Source: UBA668 sp038234785
GTDB taxonomy: Bacteria; Actinomycetota; Acidimicrobiia; Acidimicrobiales; Ilumatobacteraceae
Direction: 5' to 3'
Assembly: GCA_038234785.1 (NCBI GenBank)
Contig: JBBQTC010000001.1
Location: 1-64,000 of the forward strand
DNA: 64,000 nucleotides
In this document: piece after piece, positions 16,726-24,416 of the stretch
Layout of the letters: each line of letters begins with the position of its first letter
Numbering within the stretch: the first letter of the stretch is position 1
Notes under the pieces: model-generated
The model's database searches: none
What the model saw: only the letters and a program-made list of their open reading frames with translations
Told to the model about the DNA's origin: nothing
Made by a program: the position numbers and the translations under genes

Positions 16726-16777
16726 GACGCCCCCTTCGCTGACGAGTGGAGCGTACCCAACCACGGCGGGCCGACCG

Positions 16778-17431
16778 TCAGACGAAGCGCGCCCACTCGT
16801 CGAGCGGCATCCGCTCGGATCGAAGGTCGTTCACGGGCGCATCGGGGTTGCGATGACCGATCGCCACCCCGCAGAACAGCATCTCGTGCTCGGCGGCACC
16901 GACGAACGATCGGACGGCCACATTGCGAACGGACCAGTACTCCTGTGCGCATGTCGACAGGCCACGTTCGACAGCGAGCAACATGAACGTCTGCAGGAAC
17001 ATGCCGAGGTCGGACCACTGTGGCGGTCCCATCTGGCGATCGACGAAGCAGAACAGCGCGGCCGGCGCTCCGAAGAAGTCGCCGTTGCGAGCGAACTGCC
17101 GGAGCCGGCCGTCTCGGTTCTCGCGTTCGATGCCGAGGAGCGCGTACATCTGCTCACCGACGGTGAACCGGTTCGTGCGATACGGCTCGGAGATCTTCGG
17201 GGGGTAGATGTCGTACTCGAGTGGGTCCAGCGGCTGCTGCGTCGGCAGGTACTCGCGCAACCGAGTCATCGACTCGCCGTTGACGACGTAGATCCTCCAC
17301 GGCTGCACGTTGCCCCCACTCGGTGCCCTCGCTGCATCGACCAGCAGGGCACGCAACACGGCGTCGTCGACCGGATCGGGGAGGAAGTCCCGGATGGAAG
17401 AGCGGAGGTGCACTGCGTCGACGACGTCCAT
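16778..17431 (-). CDS. Nitroreductase-family flavoprotein
   Basis: This 217-residue FMN-dependent nitroreductase has the N-terminal phosphate-binding pattern HLRSSIRDF, the APSGGNVQPWRIYVV signature (about 37-51) and the C-terminal CGVAIGHRNPDAPVN segment. Family members reduce nitroaromatics, quinones, enones or flavins with NAD(P)H. The ATG at 17431 gives family length. It lies 34 bases downstream of a P450 gene on the same strand, so it may reduce an intermediate of the same pathway or provide reduced flavin (inference). Confidence 0.93.
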   Translation of the reverse strand: MDVVDAVHLRSSIRDFLPDPVDDAVLRALLVDAARAPSGGNVQPWRIYVVNGESMTRLREYLPTQQPLDPLEYDIYPPKISEPYRTNRFTVGEQMYALLGIERENRDGRLRQFARNGDFFGAPAALFCFVDRQMGPPQWSDLGMFLQTFMLLAVERGLSTCAQEYWSVRNVAVRSFVGAAEHEMLFCGVAIGHRNPDAPVNDLRSERMPLDEWARFV

Positions 17432-17465
17432 CGTGGCGACGCTACTGGTCGGGCGGTGTGAGGAC

Positions 17466-18689
17466 TCAGCCGTGCAGACGCAGCTCGCGCAGACCGCGGA
17501 TGACGAAGTTCGGTTGGTACTCGGGTGGCGCGCCGAGCGACATCTCTGGGAAGCGGGCGGCGAGTCCGGCGACGGAGACCTCGATCTCCTGCCGGGCGAG
17601 CGGCGCGCCCACGCAGAAGTGGATGCCGCCGCCGAACCCGATGTGGGCAGTGTCGCCGCGGCCGATGTCGAACCGATCCGGATTCGGGAACCGCCTCGGG
17701 TCGCGTTCGGCAGCACCGAACAGCATGGCCACCTCCTCACCGACTTCGAGACGATGACCGGCGATCTCCACCCCGTCGTCGAGCACCCAACGCTCGAACA
17801 GCTGCAGCGGCGAGTCCCATCGGAGCATCTCCTCCACCGCGGCCTTCGCCGCCACTTCTCCATCGACCACGCGACGCCACTCCGCGGGATGCAGCATCAG
17901 TGCGCGAATCCCGTTGCCCAGCGTGTTCACCATGGCTTCGTGCCCCGCTTCGAGCAGCACCATGGTCGTCGACACGATCTCGTCCTCGGTGAGGGTGTCC
18001 CCTTCGTCCTCGACGGCCACGAGTCCGGACACGAGCTGTCCGTCGGGTTGCCGGCGCTTGTCGGCGATCAGCGCCTTCGTGTAGTCGATGTACTCACGTG
18101 CTGCGGTGTTGGCGGCCTTGCGTACCGCATCGGTCGTGGACAGTTCGTACATCTTCACGATCGCGTGCGACCAGTCGAGCAGCAGTTGTGTATCGCTGCG
18201 CGGCACGCCGAGCATCGAGCAGATCACCGCGACCGAATACGGCATCGCGTAGTCGCGGAGCAGTTCGAACTCGCCCATCTCCTGGCAGCGATCGAGTAAC
18301 TCGGCCGAGAAACCCTCGATCGACGGACGCAGCGACGCGACCGCTCGGGGGGTGAACACCTTGGCCACCAGCCGGCGGATCCGGGTGTGGTCCGGCGGCT
18401 CCAGGCACAGCAGCGACCACTGCTCGTGCTGGTGGAATGACGCCCACCGAGGATCGGGTTCCGGAAGCCCGATCTCGGCGTGCGTGTACCGATGGGTGTA
18501 GGCGCGACCGAGCCGGCGATCGCGGAGCGTCTCCTGCACGTCGGAGAATCTGGTGAGCGTCCACTGTCCGGTCACCGGGTTGCGGAAGCCCGGCGCGGCC
18601 TCGCGGAGCTCGTTCAACACCGGATACGGATCGGCGATGAAGGCGGGATCGCCCACGTCGAAGCGGGCGATGATGTCGTCGAGGCTCAC
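17466..18689 (-). CDS. Cytochrome P450
   Basis: This 407-residue P450 carries the I-helix motif AGHEAM (residues 248-253), with Ala in place of the usual oxygen-relay Thr. It also has ExxR Glu287/Arg290 and the heme loop FGGGIHFCVG with Cys359. The threonine replacement occurs in several specialised P450s and can shift activity away from ordinary hydroxylation. The GTG at 18689 is used, preceded by AGGTG; an in-frame extension upstream overlaps the methyltransferase gene and is unlikely. The gene is in the minus-strand redox run, 25 bases after the methyltransferase gene. Confidence 0.93.
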   Translation of the reverse strand: MSLDDIIARFDVGDPAFIADPYPVLNELREAAPGFRNPVTGQWTLTRFSDVQETLRDRRLGRAYTHRYTHAEIGLPEPDPRWASFHQHEQWSLLCLEPPDHTRIRRLVAKVFTPRAVASLRPSIEGFSAELLDRCQEMGEFELLRDYAMPYSVAVICSMLGVPRSDTQLLLDWSHAIVKMYELSTTDAVRKAANTAAREYIDYTKALIADKRRQPDGQLVSGLVAVEDEGDTLTEDEIVSTTMVLLEAGHEAMVNTLGNGIRALMLHPAEWRRVVDGEVAAKAAVEEMLRWDSPLQLFERWVLDDGVEIAGHRLEVGEEVAMLFGAAERDPRRFPNPDRFDIGRGDTAHIGFGGGIHFCVGAPLARQEIEVSVAGLAARFPEMSLGAPPEYQPNFVIRGLRELRLHG

Positions 18690-18714
18690 ACCTGCAACGG
18701 TAACCGCCCGTCGC

Positions 18715-19446
18715 TCAGCGGACCTTCTGCCAGACCGACACGTGCGACTCGCTGTCCTCGGTGAACGGCTCGCGGTGCCAACCTCCCCAGCGTTCACGCA
18801 GCTCCATTCCGGCCAGCCGCGCCATGAGGTCGAGCTCGGCGGGCCACACGTAGCGAAAGGGGACGGAGTGGCGTCGGAGTCGGTCACCGTCCATCGAGTA
18901 GTGGTGGGAGACGAGGGTCTGGTTCACCACGTGGTACTCGTCGAAGCTGAACCGGGTGGGACCCCACTCGTACACGCGCATGTTCTCGCCCGGTGGGAGC
19001 CGTCGAAGGATCGGCACGAACACCTCGATCACGAAATGACCGCCGGGCTCGAGGTGGCGCCCCACGTTCTCGAAACAGGCGACCTGCTCGTCCTGGGTGG
19101 TGAGGTTCGTGATCGTGTTGAACACGAGGTACGCGAGCCGAAACTGCCGGTCGAGCGTGGTGGTTGCGAAGTCGCCGATCGACACACCGATCTGATCGCT
19201 GCCCTTCTTGACCTGGAGCTGGGCCACCATCTCCGGCGAGAGGTCGATGCCGTGCACCGTCACTCCACGACGAGCCAGCGGCACCGCGATGCGGCCGGTT
19301 CCGATGCCGAGCTCCAGCGCCGCGCCATCGCCCGCCAGGACAGCGAGGAAGTCCACCGTGGCATCGACGACGGCCGGCGCGAACATGGCCCGCTCGGTGG
19401 CGTCATAGCCGGGCGCCACAGCTGCGTCGAAGTGATTCTCTGGCAT
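18715..19446 (-). CDS. Class I SAM-dependent methyltransferase
   Basis: This 243-residue methyltransferase has motif I ELGIGTGR (residues 45-52), the post-I acidic HGIDLS and the motif GGHFVIEVFVP. The N-terminus HFDAAVAPGYDATERAMF resembles small-molecule methyltransferases of the Methyltransf_25/31 group. The long C-terminal beta-rich part (about residues 160-243) is a usual substrate-binding cap. It lies 18 bases downstream of the TauD-like gene and 25 upstream of the P450, consistent with a shared transcript. The acceptor is unknown. An amine or carboxylate product of the neighbouring oxidases is possible (inference). Confidence 0.9.
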   Translation of the reverse strand: MPENHFDAAVAPGYDATERAMFAPAVVDATVDFLAVLAGDGAALELGIGTGRIAVPLARRGVTVHGIDLSPEMVAQLQVKKGSDQIGVSIGDFATTTLDRQFRLAYLVFNTITNLTTQDEQVACFENVGRHLEPGGHFVIEVFVPILRRLPPGENMRVYEWGPTRFSFDEYHVVNQTLVSHHYSMDGDRLRRHSVPFRYVWPAELDLMARLAGMELRERWGGWHREPFTEDSESHVSVWQKVR

Positions 19447-19464
19447 TCGCGCATCCTGGCAGTG

Positions 19465-20565
19465 TCAGAGCAGTTGGCGCAGCCGACTTTCGATGTCCTC
19501 GCGGTTGATGTAGCCCCCGCACATCCGTCGCAGGCCGGTGTACGCGGCTCGACCGTGCAGCACCCGCCAGTTGTCGAACAGCATCGCCTCGCCAGGGGCG
19601 AGCACGTGACGCCACTGCATCGCCGGCTCGTTGGCGATCTCGTCGAAGAGACGGAGCGCGTCGTAGAAGTCGATCATGTCGTGCTCGTCGAGCAGGAACG
19701 GTGCCCGGTCGTAGTTGTTGAACGACACCTGGACGAGTCGGCCGGTGTGGTCGTGACGGAACACCGGCCTGGCCGCGATGAGGAGCGCGCCATCGCCGAG
19801 ATACTGCCCGGGGACCGCGACGCTGCACAGCACCTCGAACAGGTCGGGTGCTTCGGCCTCGATCCGACGGGCGATGGCGAAGCCGTCGACCATCGTGCTC
19901 TCACCGCCGGAACCGACGAACTCGAGGCAGTGCAACAACTGGCATCCCGGCGCGTCGTGGCTGTAGGTGCCGTCGGTGTGACCCCGGAGTTCGAGCGTCG
20001 TGTACGCAGTGTCGGCCTTGCTCATGTCGGCCTGGAACTCCCAGAAGCCGCCGAAGATCGTCTCGCGGATGTAGGCGACTCGACGCAGGAGTGCCTCGCT
20101 GGCGTCGGCCGTCGCCGGGGTTCCTTCGACGATGCAGAACCCGTACTGCAAGGTACGCCCCAACCACTGAGCGAGACCTGCATCCGTGGACATCACGGCG
20201 TCGTACGCGACCTTCGGCGTGGCGAGCGACGAGGCGTTCCAGAGCGTCACCGGCAGGTCGATCGCCGCTCGGGCGACGCGGGGGTGTCGGAATGCCGCAA
20301 GGAAGTCGACAGGCAGGCGGGAGACGGGCTCGAGCACGTCCCACGTGACCTCGAGGACATCACCGACGACCTCGTACGCACTCCCCCGCAGCCCTCGCGG
20401 CACGCGGGCCGTGAACAGTTGTCGCTGCTGGGTGACGGGATGCATCGTGTCGTCGTCGTGGGCGTGATCACGCAACCACAGCCACGGGAACCGGCTGATG
20501 ACACCGTCGCTCCAGGTGACCTCCAGCGACACGTCTGTGGGGTGCATCGACGCGATCATGACCAT
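19465..20565 (-). CDS. TauD/TfdA dioxygenase, gamma-butyrobetaine dioxygenase-like
   Basis: This is a 366-residue 2-oxoglutarate/Fe(II) dioxygenase of the gamma-butyrobetaine/trimethyllysine hydroxylase type. An N-terminal beta domain (WSDGVISRFPWLWLRDHAHD, about 18-37) precedes the double-stranded beta-helix. The iron triad is His196/Asp198 (HTDG) and His337 (LHGR), and Arg346/347 lies in the 2-oxoglutarate region. In gamma-butyrobetaine hydroxylase the N-domain holds zinc through three Cys and a His; here those Cys are absent (LRDHAHDDDTMHP), so the structural zinc site looks lost. ATGs at 20565 and 20559 are both possible starts. The upstream HutD-like stop is 15 bases away. The substrate may be a quaternary amine (inference). 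Confidence 0.88.
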   Translation of the reverse strand: MVMIASMHPTDVSLEVTWSDGVISRFPWLWLRDHAHDDDTMHPVTQQRQLFTARVPRGLRGSAYEVVGDVLEVTWDVLEPVSRLPVDFLAAFRHPRVARAAIDLPVTLWNASSLATPKVAYDAVMSTDAGLAQWLGRTLQYGFCIVEGTPATADASEALLRRVAYIRETIFGGFWEFQADMSKADTAYTTLELRGHTDGTYSHDAPGCQLLHCLEFVGSGGESTMVDGFAIARRIEAEAPDLFEVLCSVAVPGQYLGDGALLIAARPVFRHDHTGRLVQVSFNNYDRAPFLLDEHDMIDFYDALRLFDEIANEPAMQWRHVLAPGEAMLFDNWRVLHGRAAYTGLRRMCGGYINREDIESRLRQLL

Positions 20566-20580
20566 CCACTGAATGGTAGT

Positions 20581-21153
20581 TCAGGCTTCCCTCGACGACA
20601 CCGTGAACACCACGGCCGTCGCATCGCCGACGACGACCTGCGCACCTCGCCACTCCACGAGATCGCCGGCACTCGCCGCCCTGTCCCCGTCGATCTCGAT
20701 CTCGCCGCGAACGATGTGGACGAGCGTCGTGCCATCGCCGTTCCCGATGATGCGGGAACCCGCCGCCTCGACAACGGCCGCCTCGGCGTCGAACGCCGCG
20801 CGCCGCCAGATGAGGTTGAGATCGGTGGTCGGCCCGCCCACCAGATGCGCGGACACCGGCCGCTCGCCATCGAACCTGAGTGCATCGAGCGGCGTGCGCA
20901 GCGTCACCACCTCCCCGGTGTCGTCGAAGCGGAGGTTCATGCCATCGCCGGCCAGCAGCACGATGACTCGGTCGTAGCCGGAGAACTCCGAGAACGGTCC
21001 GTCCGCGGCGACCTCGGCCACCGAGACGCGCCAGTCGAAGGCGTCGCCCTGGCGCGGCTCCCGGGTCAACTCGGTCGTGGAGCCGCCGCCGTTGCGCCAC
21101 GGCATCGCCACTGCGGCACCGCGACGATGGACGACGCGGCCGACCGCGACCAT
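20581..21153 (-). CDS. HutD/Ves family protein
   Basis: This 190-residue protein is a bicupin-like HutD/Ves family member, recognised from MPWRNGGGSTTEL near the N-terminus, WRVSVAEVAADGPFSEFSGYDR, and the LVGGPTTDLNLIWRR segment. HutD accompanies histidine-utilisation genes in many bacteria, and its biochemical role is unsettled. No hut genes are present here. A GAGGAG ribosome binding site (21161-21166) inside the end of the ferredoxin gene precedes the ATG at 21153. The intergenic gap is four bases. In this context it more likely belongs to the amine-oxidation run than to histidine breakdown. Confidence 0.88.
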   Translation of the reverse strand: MVAVGRVVHRRGAAVAMPWRNGGGSTTELTREPRQGDAFDWRVSVAEVAADGPFSEFSGYDRVIVLLAGDGMNLRFDDTGEVVTLRTPLDALRFDGERPVSAHLVGGPTTDLNLIWRRAAFDAEAAVVEAAGSRIIGNGDGTTLVHIVRGEIEIDGDRAASAGDLVEWRGAQVVVGDATAVVFTVSSREA

Positions 21154-21157
21154 CCGG

Positions 21158-21352
21158 TCACTCCTCGATGGTGATGGCCCGCTCAGGGCAGTTGCCCTCG
21201 GCGCGGCGAGCCTTCGCCTGCAACTCGGCCGGAATGTCGCCTTCGATGAGCACCACCGCGTTGCCGTAGTCGTCGGCCCCGAACACCTCCGGTGCGGCGA
21301 TCGCACAGCTCTGATGCCCGTGGCAGGCGTCGGCGTCGACTCGTACTCTCAT
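21158..21352 (-). CDS. [3Fe-4S] ferredoxin (P450-partner type)
   Basis: This 64-residue ferredoxin has Cys10, Cys16 and Cys55 in the arrangement C-x5-C ... CP, with His/Gly residues inside the first loop (CHGHQSC) and an acidic surface. This pattern is typical of the small actinobacterial ferredoxins that donate electrons to cytochrome P450. It lies between the FAD oxidoreductase and the HutD-like gene, and three P450s are encoded within 11 kb. A strong AAGGAG ribosome binding site (21360-21365) sits 7 bases before the ATG. Confidence 0.95.
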   Translation of the reverse strand: MRVRVDADACHGHQSCAIAAPEVFGADDYGNAVVLIEGDIPAELQAKARRAEGNCPERAITIEE

Positions 21353-21359
21353 GGAAGAT

Positions 21360-21365
21360 CTCCTT
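21360..21365 (-). promoter_or_regulatory. Strong ribosome binding site of the ferredoxin gene
   Basis: AAGGAG on the minus strand lies 7 bases upstream of the ATG at 21352. It is one of the few near-consensus Shine-Dalgarno sites in the window, suggesting high ferredoxin synthesis relative to its neighbours. Confidence 0.75.
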
Positions 21366-21401
21366 CGGACAACTCCTGGACACTGTTGCCCAGACGTGGG
21401 C

Positions 21402-22703
21402 TCAACCCATCACCGTGCCGCTGGTCACGGTCTTGGTCCGTCGACGGGAGAACGAGCCGAGGTCGATCGTTCGCCCGCTGCGGGCACTGACGAACTGGAC
21501 CGGGTCGAGGTCGTGGTCGCGCCCGGCGGACTCGGCCTCGACGATCGCGGCCATGAACTTGCCGGCCAGCGGCGCGTTCTTGAACTGGTTGCCGCTGGTG
21601 CCGCAGGCCATGAAGAACCCGGGTAGGTCGGACTTGTCGTAGATCGGCACCCAGTCATCGGCCACGTCGTACAGCGCCGCGAGCCCCACCGGGCGATGGG
21701 GAACACCGAACTCGGGAACCCGCCTGGCCGCTCGCATCATCGCCACCTCGAACTGCTCGACCGTCGGGTACTCGTCGTAGTGGTCAGGATCGTCGACCCA
21801 CTGCAACTCGTCACATTCGGGCTCGGTTCCCCCGAGCAGCCACGTGCCCCCGATCTGCGGGCGGATGTACTGGCCGACGTCGAGATCGGCCACGGCCGGG
21901 AAGCCGTCCTCGAGCCGCAGGCCATCGGGTGCCGCAACCGTGAACACCTCCTGGCGAAGCGGACGGTGGCTGATCCGCATGCCCTGGGCGACACCGGCCA
22001 AGCGGTTGAGCCCGGAAGAATGTGGGCCGCCGACGTTCACGACCACCGGCGCCAGGACGTTCGAACCATCTCCGAGCGTGACACCAGCCACCCGATCGCC
22101 ATCACGGTCGATGGCGACGACCTCTCGATGGAACAGGAACCGCACGCCGTGTTGCCGCGCCGCATGAGCGAGGTTGTGCGCGGACAGCATCGGGTCGTCG
22201 ATGAAGCCGGACTGCGGCTCGAAGATGGCAGTCATCTCCGTCGTGGCATCGTCGGCGAAGGCCGGGTCGTCGATCCGCTTCGGTGGGTAGAACGCGCCGA
22301 TGTCGACACCGGGGAACCGACGATGAAGCTCCTCGGACTCGAGCAACTCGTAAGAGATCCCGACCTCGTCCCACAGTTGCTCGATGCGGGTGGTGTTGTT
22401 GCCGGGGGTGTGGAAGATCAGCATCCCCGTCCGGACGAACCTGGCCATGCCGTCGGGATCCACCGTGCCGAGGTGGCCTGCCCAGTCTGCCCACAGCGCA
22501 GCCGACTCCCATGCCGTGAGCACTGCGTCGATGGTGGAGTAGCTGAAGCGGATGATCGACGAGGACGAACTGGTGGACCCAGCACCCGGTGCCGGACCTT
22601 TGTCGATCACCACCACCGACCGGCCGCCGCGGGCGAGTTCAAGCGCTACCGACGCACCGATGACACCGGCTCCGATGACGATCGCATCCGCACGCTCGGT
22701 CAT
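21402..22703 (-). CDS. FAD-dependent amine oxidase/dehydrogenase (DadA/sarcosine-oxidase type)
   Basis: This 433-residue DAO-family flavoprotein has the FAD dinucleotide-binding motif GAGVIGASVALELARGG (residues 11-27) followed by the acidic strand end VIDKG. A central substrate domain contains SGFIDDP, and the C-terminal FFMACGTSGNQFKNAP segment closes over the flavin. The family oxidises secondary or N-methylated amines and D-amino acids. It is upstream of the ferredoxin (49-base gap) in the same orientation, so electrons could be passed to that carrier instead of directly to oxygen (inference). The ATG at 22703 is the only start that keeps the FAD motif at the usual distance. Confidence 0.9.
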   Translation of the reverse strand: MTERADAIVIGAGVIGASVALELARGGRSVVVIDKGPAPGAGSTSSSSSIIRFSYSTIDAVLTAWESAALWADWAGHLGTVDPDGMARFVRTGMLIFHTPGNNTTRIEQLWDEVGISYELLESEELHRRFPGVDIGAFYPPKRIDDPAFADDATTEMTAIFEPQSGFIDDPMLSAHNLAHAARQHGVRFLFHREVVAIDRDGDRVAGVTLGDGSNVLAPVVVNVGGPHSSGLNRLAGVAQGMRISHRPLRQEVFTVAAPDGLRLEDGFPAVADLDVGQYIRPQIGGTWLLGGTEPECDELQWVDDPDHYDEYPTVEQFEVAMMRAARRVPEFGVPHRPVGLAALYDVADDWVPIYDKSDLPGFFMACGTSGNQFKNAPLAGKFMAAIVEAESAGRDHDLDPVQFVSARSGRTIDLGSFSRRRTKTVTSGTVMG

Positions 22704-22706
22704 GGA

Positions 22707-23399
22707 TCAGCCGACCGCAGCGCCGAACAACTTGCCGACCAGCATGGTGACCACCATGGCCGCCGCACCTCCGAGCACGACTCGGGTGATGGGCCGAGCC
22801 GGCGGCGCGCCACCCAGGCGCGCTCCGGTGTATCCGAGGACCACCAACGAGATCAGCGCGACGGTGAGGATTGCTCCGATTCGAATCGAGGCGGACGCGA
22901 AGGATGCCGCCAGCATCGGGATGCCGCCGCCGATGCTGAAGGCGACGGCCGAGCTCCATGCAGCCTGGAAGGGCTTGGCAAGTTCATCGGTGGAGATGCC
23001 CAGCTCGTCGCGCAGGTGTGACCCGAGTGCGTCGTGCTCGGTCAGCTGGACGGCGACCTGGCGGGCCAGCGCCGGCTCGAGCCCCTTGGCCCGATAGATG
23101 CCGGTGAGCTCGTCCAGCTCGGTGTCCGCCTGATGCTCGAGCTCCCACTTCTCCTTGGCGATGTCGCTGTGCTCGGTGTCGCGCTGCGACGACACCGACA
23201 CGTATTCGCCGAGCGCCATCGACACGGCGCCGGCGACCAGTCCGGCCATGCCGGCGGTGAGGATCGCCGACCGAGACGAGTCCGCGGCTGCGACACCCAG
23301 CAACAGCGCCGCTGTCGAGATGATGCCGTCGTTGGCACCGAGCACCATCGCCCGTAGCCAGCCAGCGCGGTGCCCGAAGTGACCTTCGCTATGACGCAT
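22707..23399 (-). CDS. VIT1/CCC1-family membrane transporter
   Basis: This 230-residue protein has the VIT1/CCC1 pattern. The first hydrophobic segment, AMVLGANDGIISTAALLLGV, is followed by AGAVSMALGEYVSVSSQRDTE. A charged cytosolic helical domain (about 75-140) then precedes three more hydrophobic segments. Eukaryotic and plant homologues move Fe(II) or Mn(II) into vacuoles; bacterial ones are presumed iron/manganese exporters. It sits between the FAD enzyme and the DHOD-like gene with gaps of 3 and 9 bases, so it is probably in the same transcript. This is notable because the surrounding enzymes are iron-rich. Confidence 0.92.
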   Translation of the reverse strand: MRHSEGHFGHRAGWLRAMVLGANDGIISTAALLLGVAAADSSRSAILTAGMAGLVAGAVSMALGEYVSVSSQRDTEHSDIAKEKWELEHQADTELDELTGIYRAKGLEPALARQVAVQLTEHDALGSHLRDELGISTDELAKPFQAAWSSAVAFSIGGGIPMLAASFASASIRIGAILTVALISLVVLGYTGARLGGAPPARPITRVVLGGAAAMVVTMLVGKLFGAAVG

Positions 23400-23408
23400 T
23401 CGAGCAGC

Positions 23409-24416
23409 CTACCGAGCGGTCCCCGGGACCCAGCTGTGGATCACTCGGTAGTAGTTGGAACGCTCGTAGACCTGTGGATCGGGCACGTTCTCGCGACTCA
23501 CACTGCCGCGCAGCTCGGTGACGGTCGCGTAGTCGCGGTCCACCATCCAGTCGCGGATGAATCGCTCGATCACCCGGAGGTGCTCGGGTCCATGACGCAG
23601 CAACGCACTCGTCGACATCACGACGTCGGAGCCGGCGAGGAGGAGCTTCAGGGCGTCCGCGCCGTCGTGCACACCCGAGCTGGCGGCGAGCGAGCACTTC
23701 ACCGCGCCGCGCAGGTTGGCGATCCAGTGCAACGGGAGGCGACTCTCCGCCGAGTTGCTGAGCTGGAGCCGAGGCACCACCTCGAGCGTCTCGAGGTCGA
23801 TGTCGGGCTGGTACAGACGGTTGAACATAACGAGGCCGTCCGCACCCGCACGTTCCAGCTGCACCGCAAGGTTGCCCAGGGCGGTGAACCAGGGGCTCAA
23901 CTTCACCGCCAGCGGGATCGAGATCTCCGCCTTCACCGCTTCGACCAGTTCGACGTAGCGACGCTCGACGTCGGCGGCCGTGGTCGCCGGATCGACGACC
24001 ACGTCATACACGTTGAGCTCGATCGCATCGGCGCCGGCGTCGGCGAGGTGCTTGGCGTAGCGCACCCAACCACCCGGACTGGTGCCGTTGAGACTGGCGA
24101 TCACGGGAATGGTCAGCCGCTCGCGGGCCGCTTCGACACGGGCGAGGTAGCGAGCCGGGCCGACGTCGGGCAGGTCGAGCTCGGGAAGGTAGCTGAGCGC
24201 CTCGCCGAACTGGTCGGTACCGCTCTCCAGTGCGAACGTCACGGCGAAGCCCTCGTTCTCGATCTCCTCCTCGAACAGCGAGGGCAGCACGATCGCCGCG
24301 GCTCCCGCCTCTTCGAGACGACTCCACATCGAGGGGTCACCCGTCAGCGGACCTGCCGAGGCGACGAGCGGGCTCTTCAGCGTGAGCCCGAGGTAGGTGG
24401 TGGTGAGGTCGGTCAC
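23409..24416 (-). CDS. Dihydroorotate dehydrogenase-like flavoprotein
   Basis: This 335-residue FMN TIM-barrel protein resembles class 1 dihydroorotate dehydrogenase. It opens with TTYLGLTLKSPLVASAGPLT, has SLNGTSPGGWVRYA and IELNVY substrate-side loops, VKLSPW, and a C-terminal FMN phosphate site around SSGVHDGADALKLLLAGSDVV. No other pyr genes are nearby. The start is a GTG that overlaps the stop of the pyruvate:ferredoxin oxidoreductase gene by four bases (GTGA), so the two are translationally coupled. DHOD-like proteins of this kind are likely redox partners of ferredoxin-dependent oxidoreductases and not pyrimidine enzymes (inference). Confidence 0.9.
   Translation of the reverse strand: MTDLTTTYLGLTLKSPLVASAGPLTGDPSMWSRLEEAGAAAIVLPSLFEEEIENEGFAVTFALESGTDQFGEALSYLPELDLPDVGPARYLARVEAARERLTIPVIASLNGTSPGGWVRYAKHLADAGADAIELNVYDVVVDPATTAADVERRYVELVEAVKAEISIPLAVKLSPWFTALGNLAVQLERAGADGLVMFNRLYQPDIDLETLEVVPRLQLSNSAESRLPLHWIANLRGAVKCSLAASSGVHDGADALKLLLAGSDVVMSTSALLRHGPEHLRVIERFIRDWMVDRDYATVTELRGSVSRENVPDPQVYERSNYYRVIHSWVPGTAR

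Noticed and set aside
20581..21153. HutD as evidence for a histidine-utilisation operon
   Set aside because: No hutH, hutU, hutI or hutG gene is nearby, so the name alone does not support histidine breakdown.
18553..21174. An 873-codon open frame on the plus strand across the methyltransferase, TauD and HutD genes
   Set aside because: The product is His/Arg/Gly-rich low-complexity sequence with no domain, and it runs antisense to several well-supported genes. It is a by-product of high GC.
23409..24416. DHOD-like gene as the pyrimidine-pathway pyrD
   Set aside because: It has no pyr neighbours, it is translationally coupled to nifJ, and its N-terminus differs from housekeeping PyrD, so the symbol was withheld.
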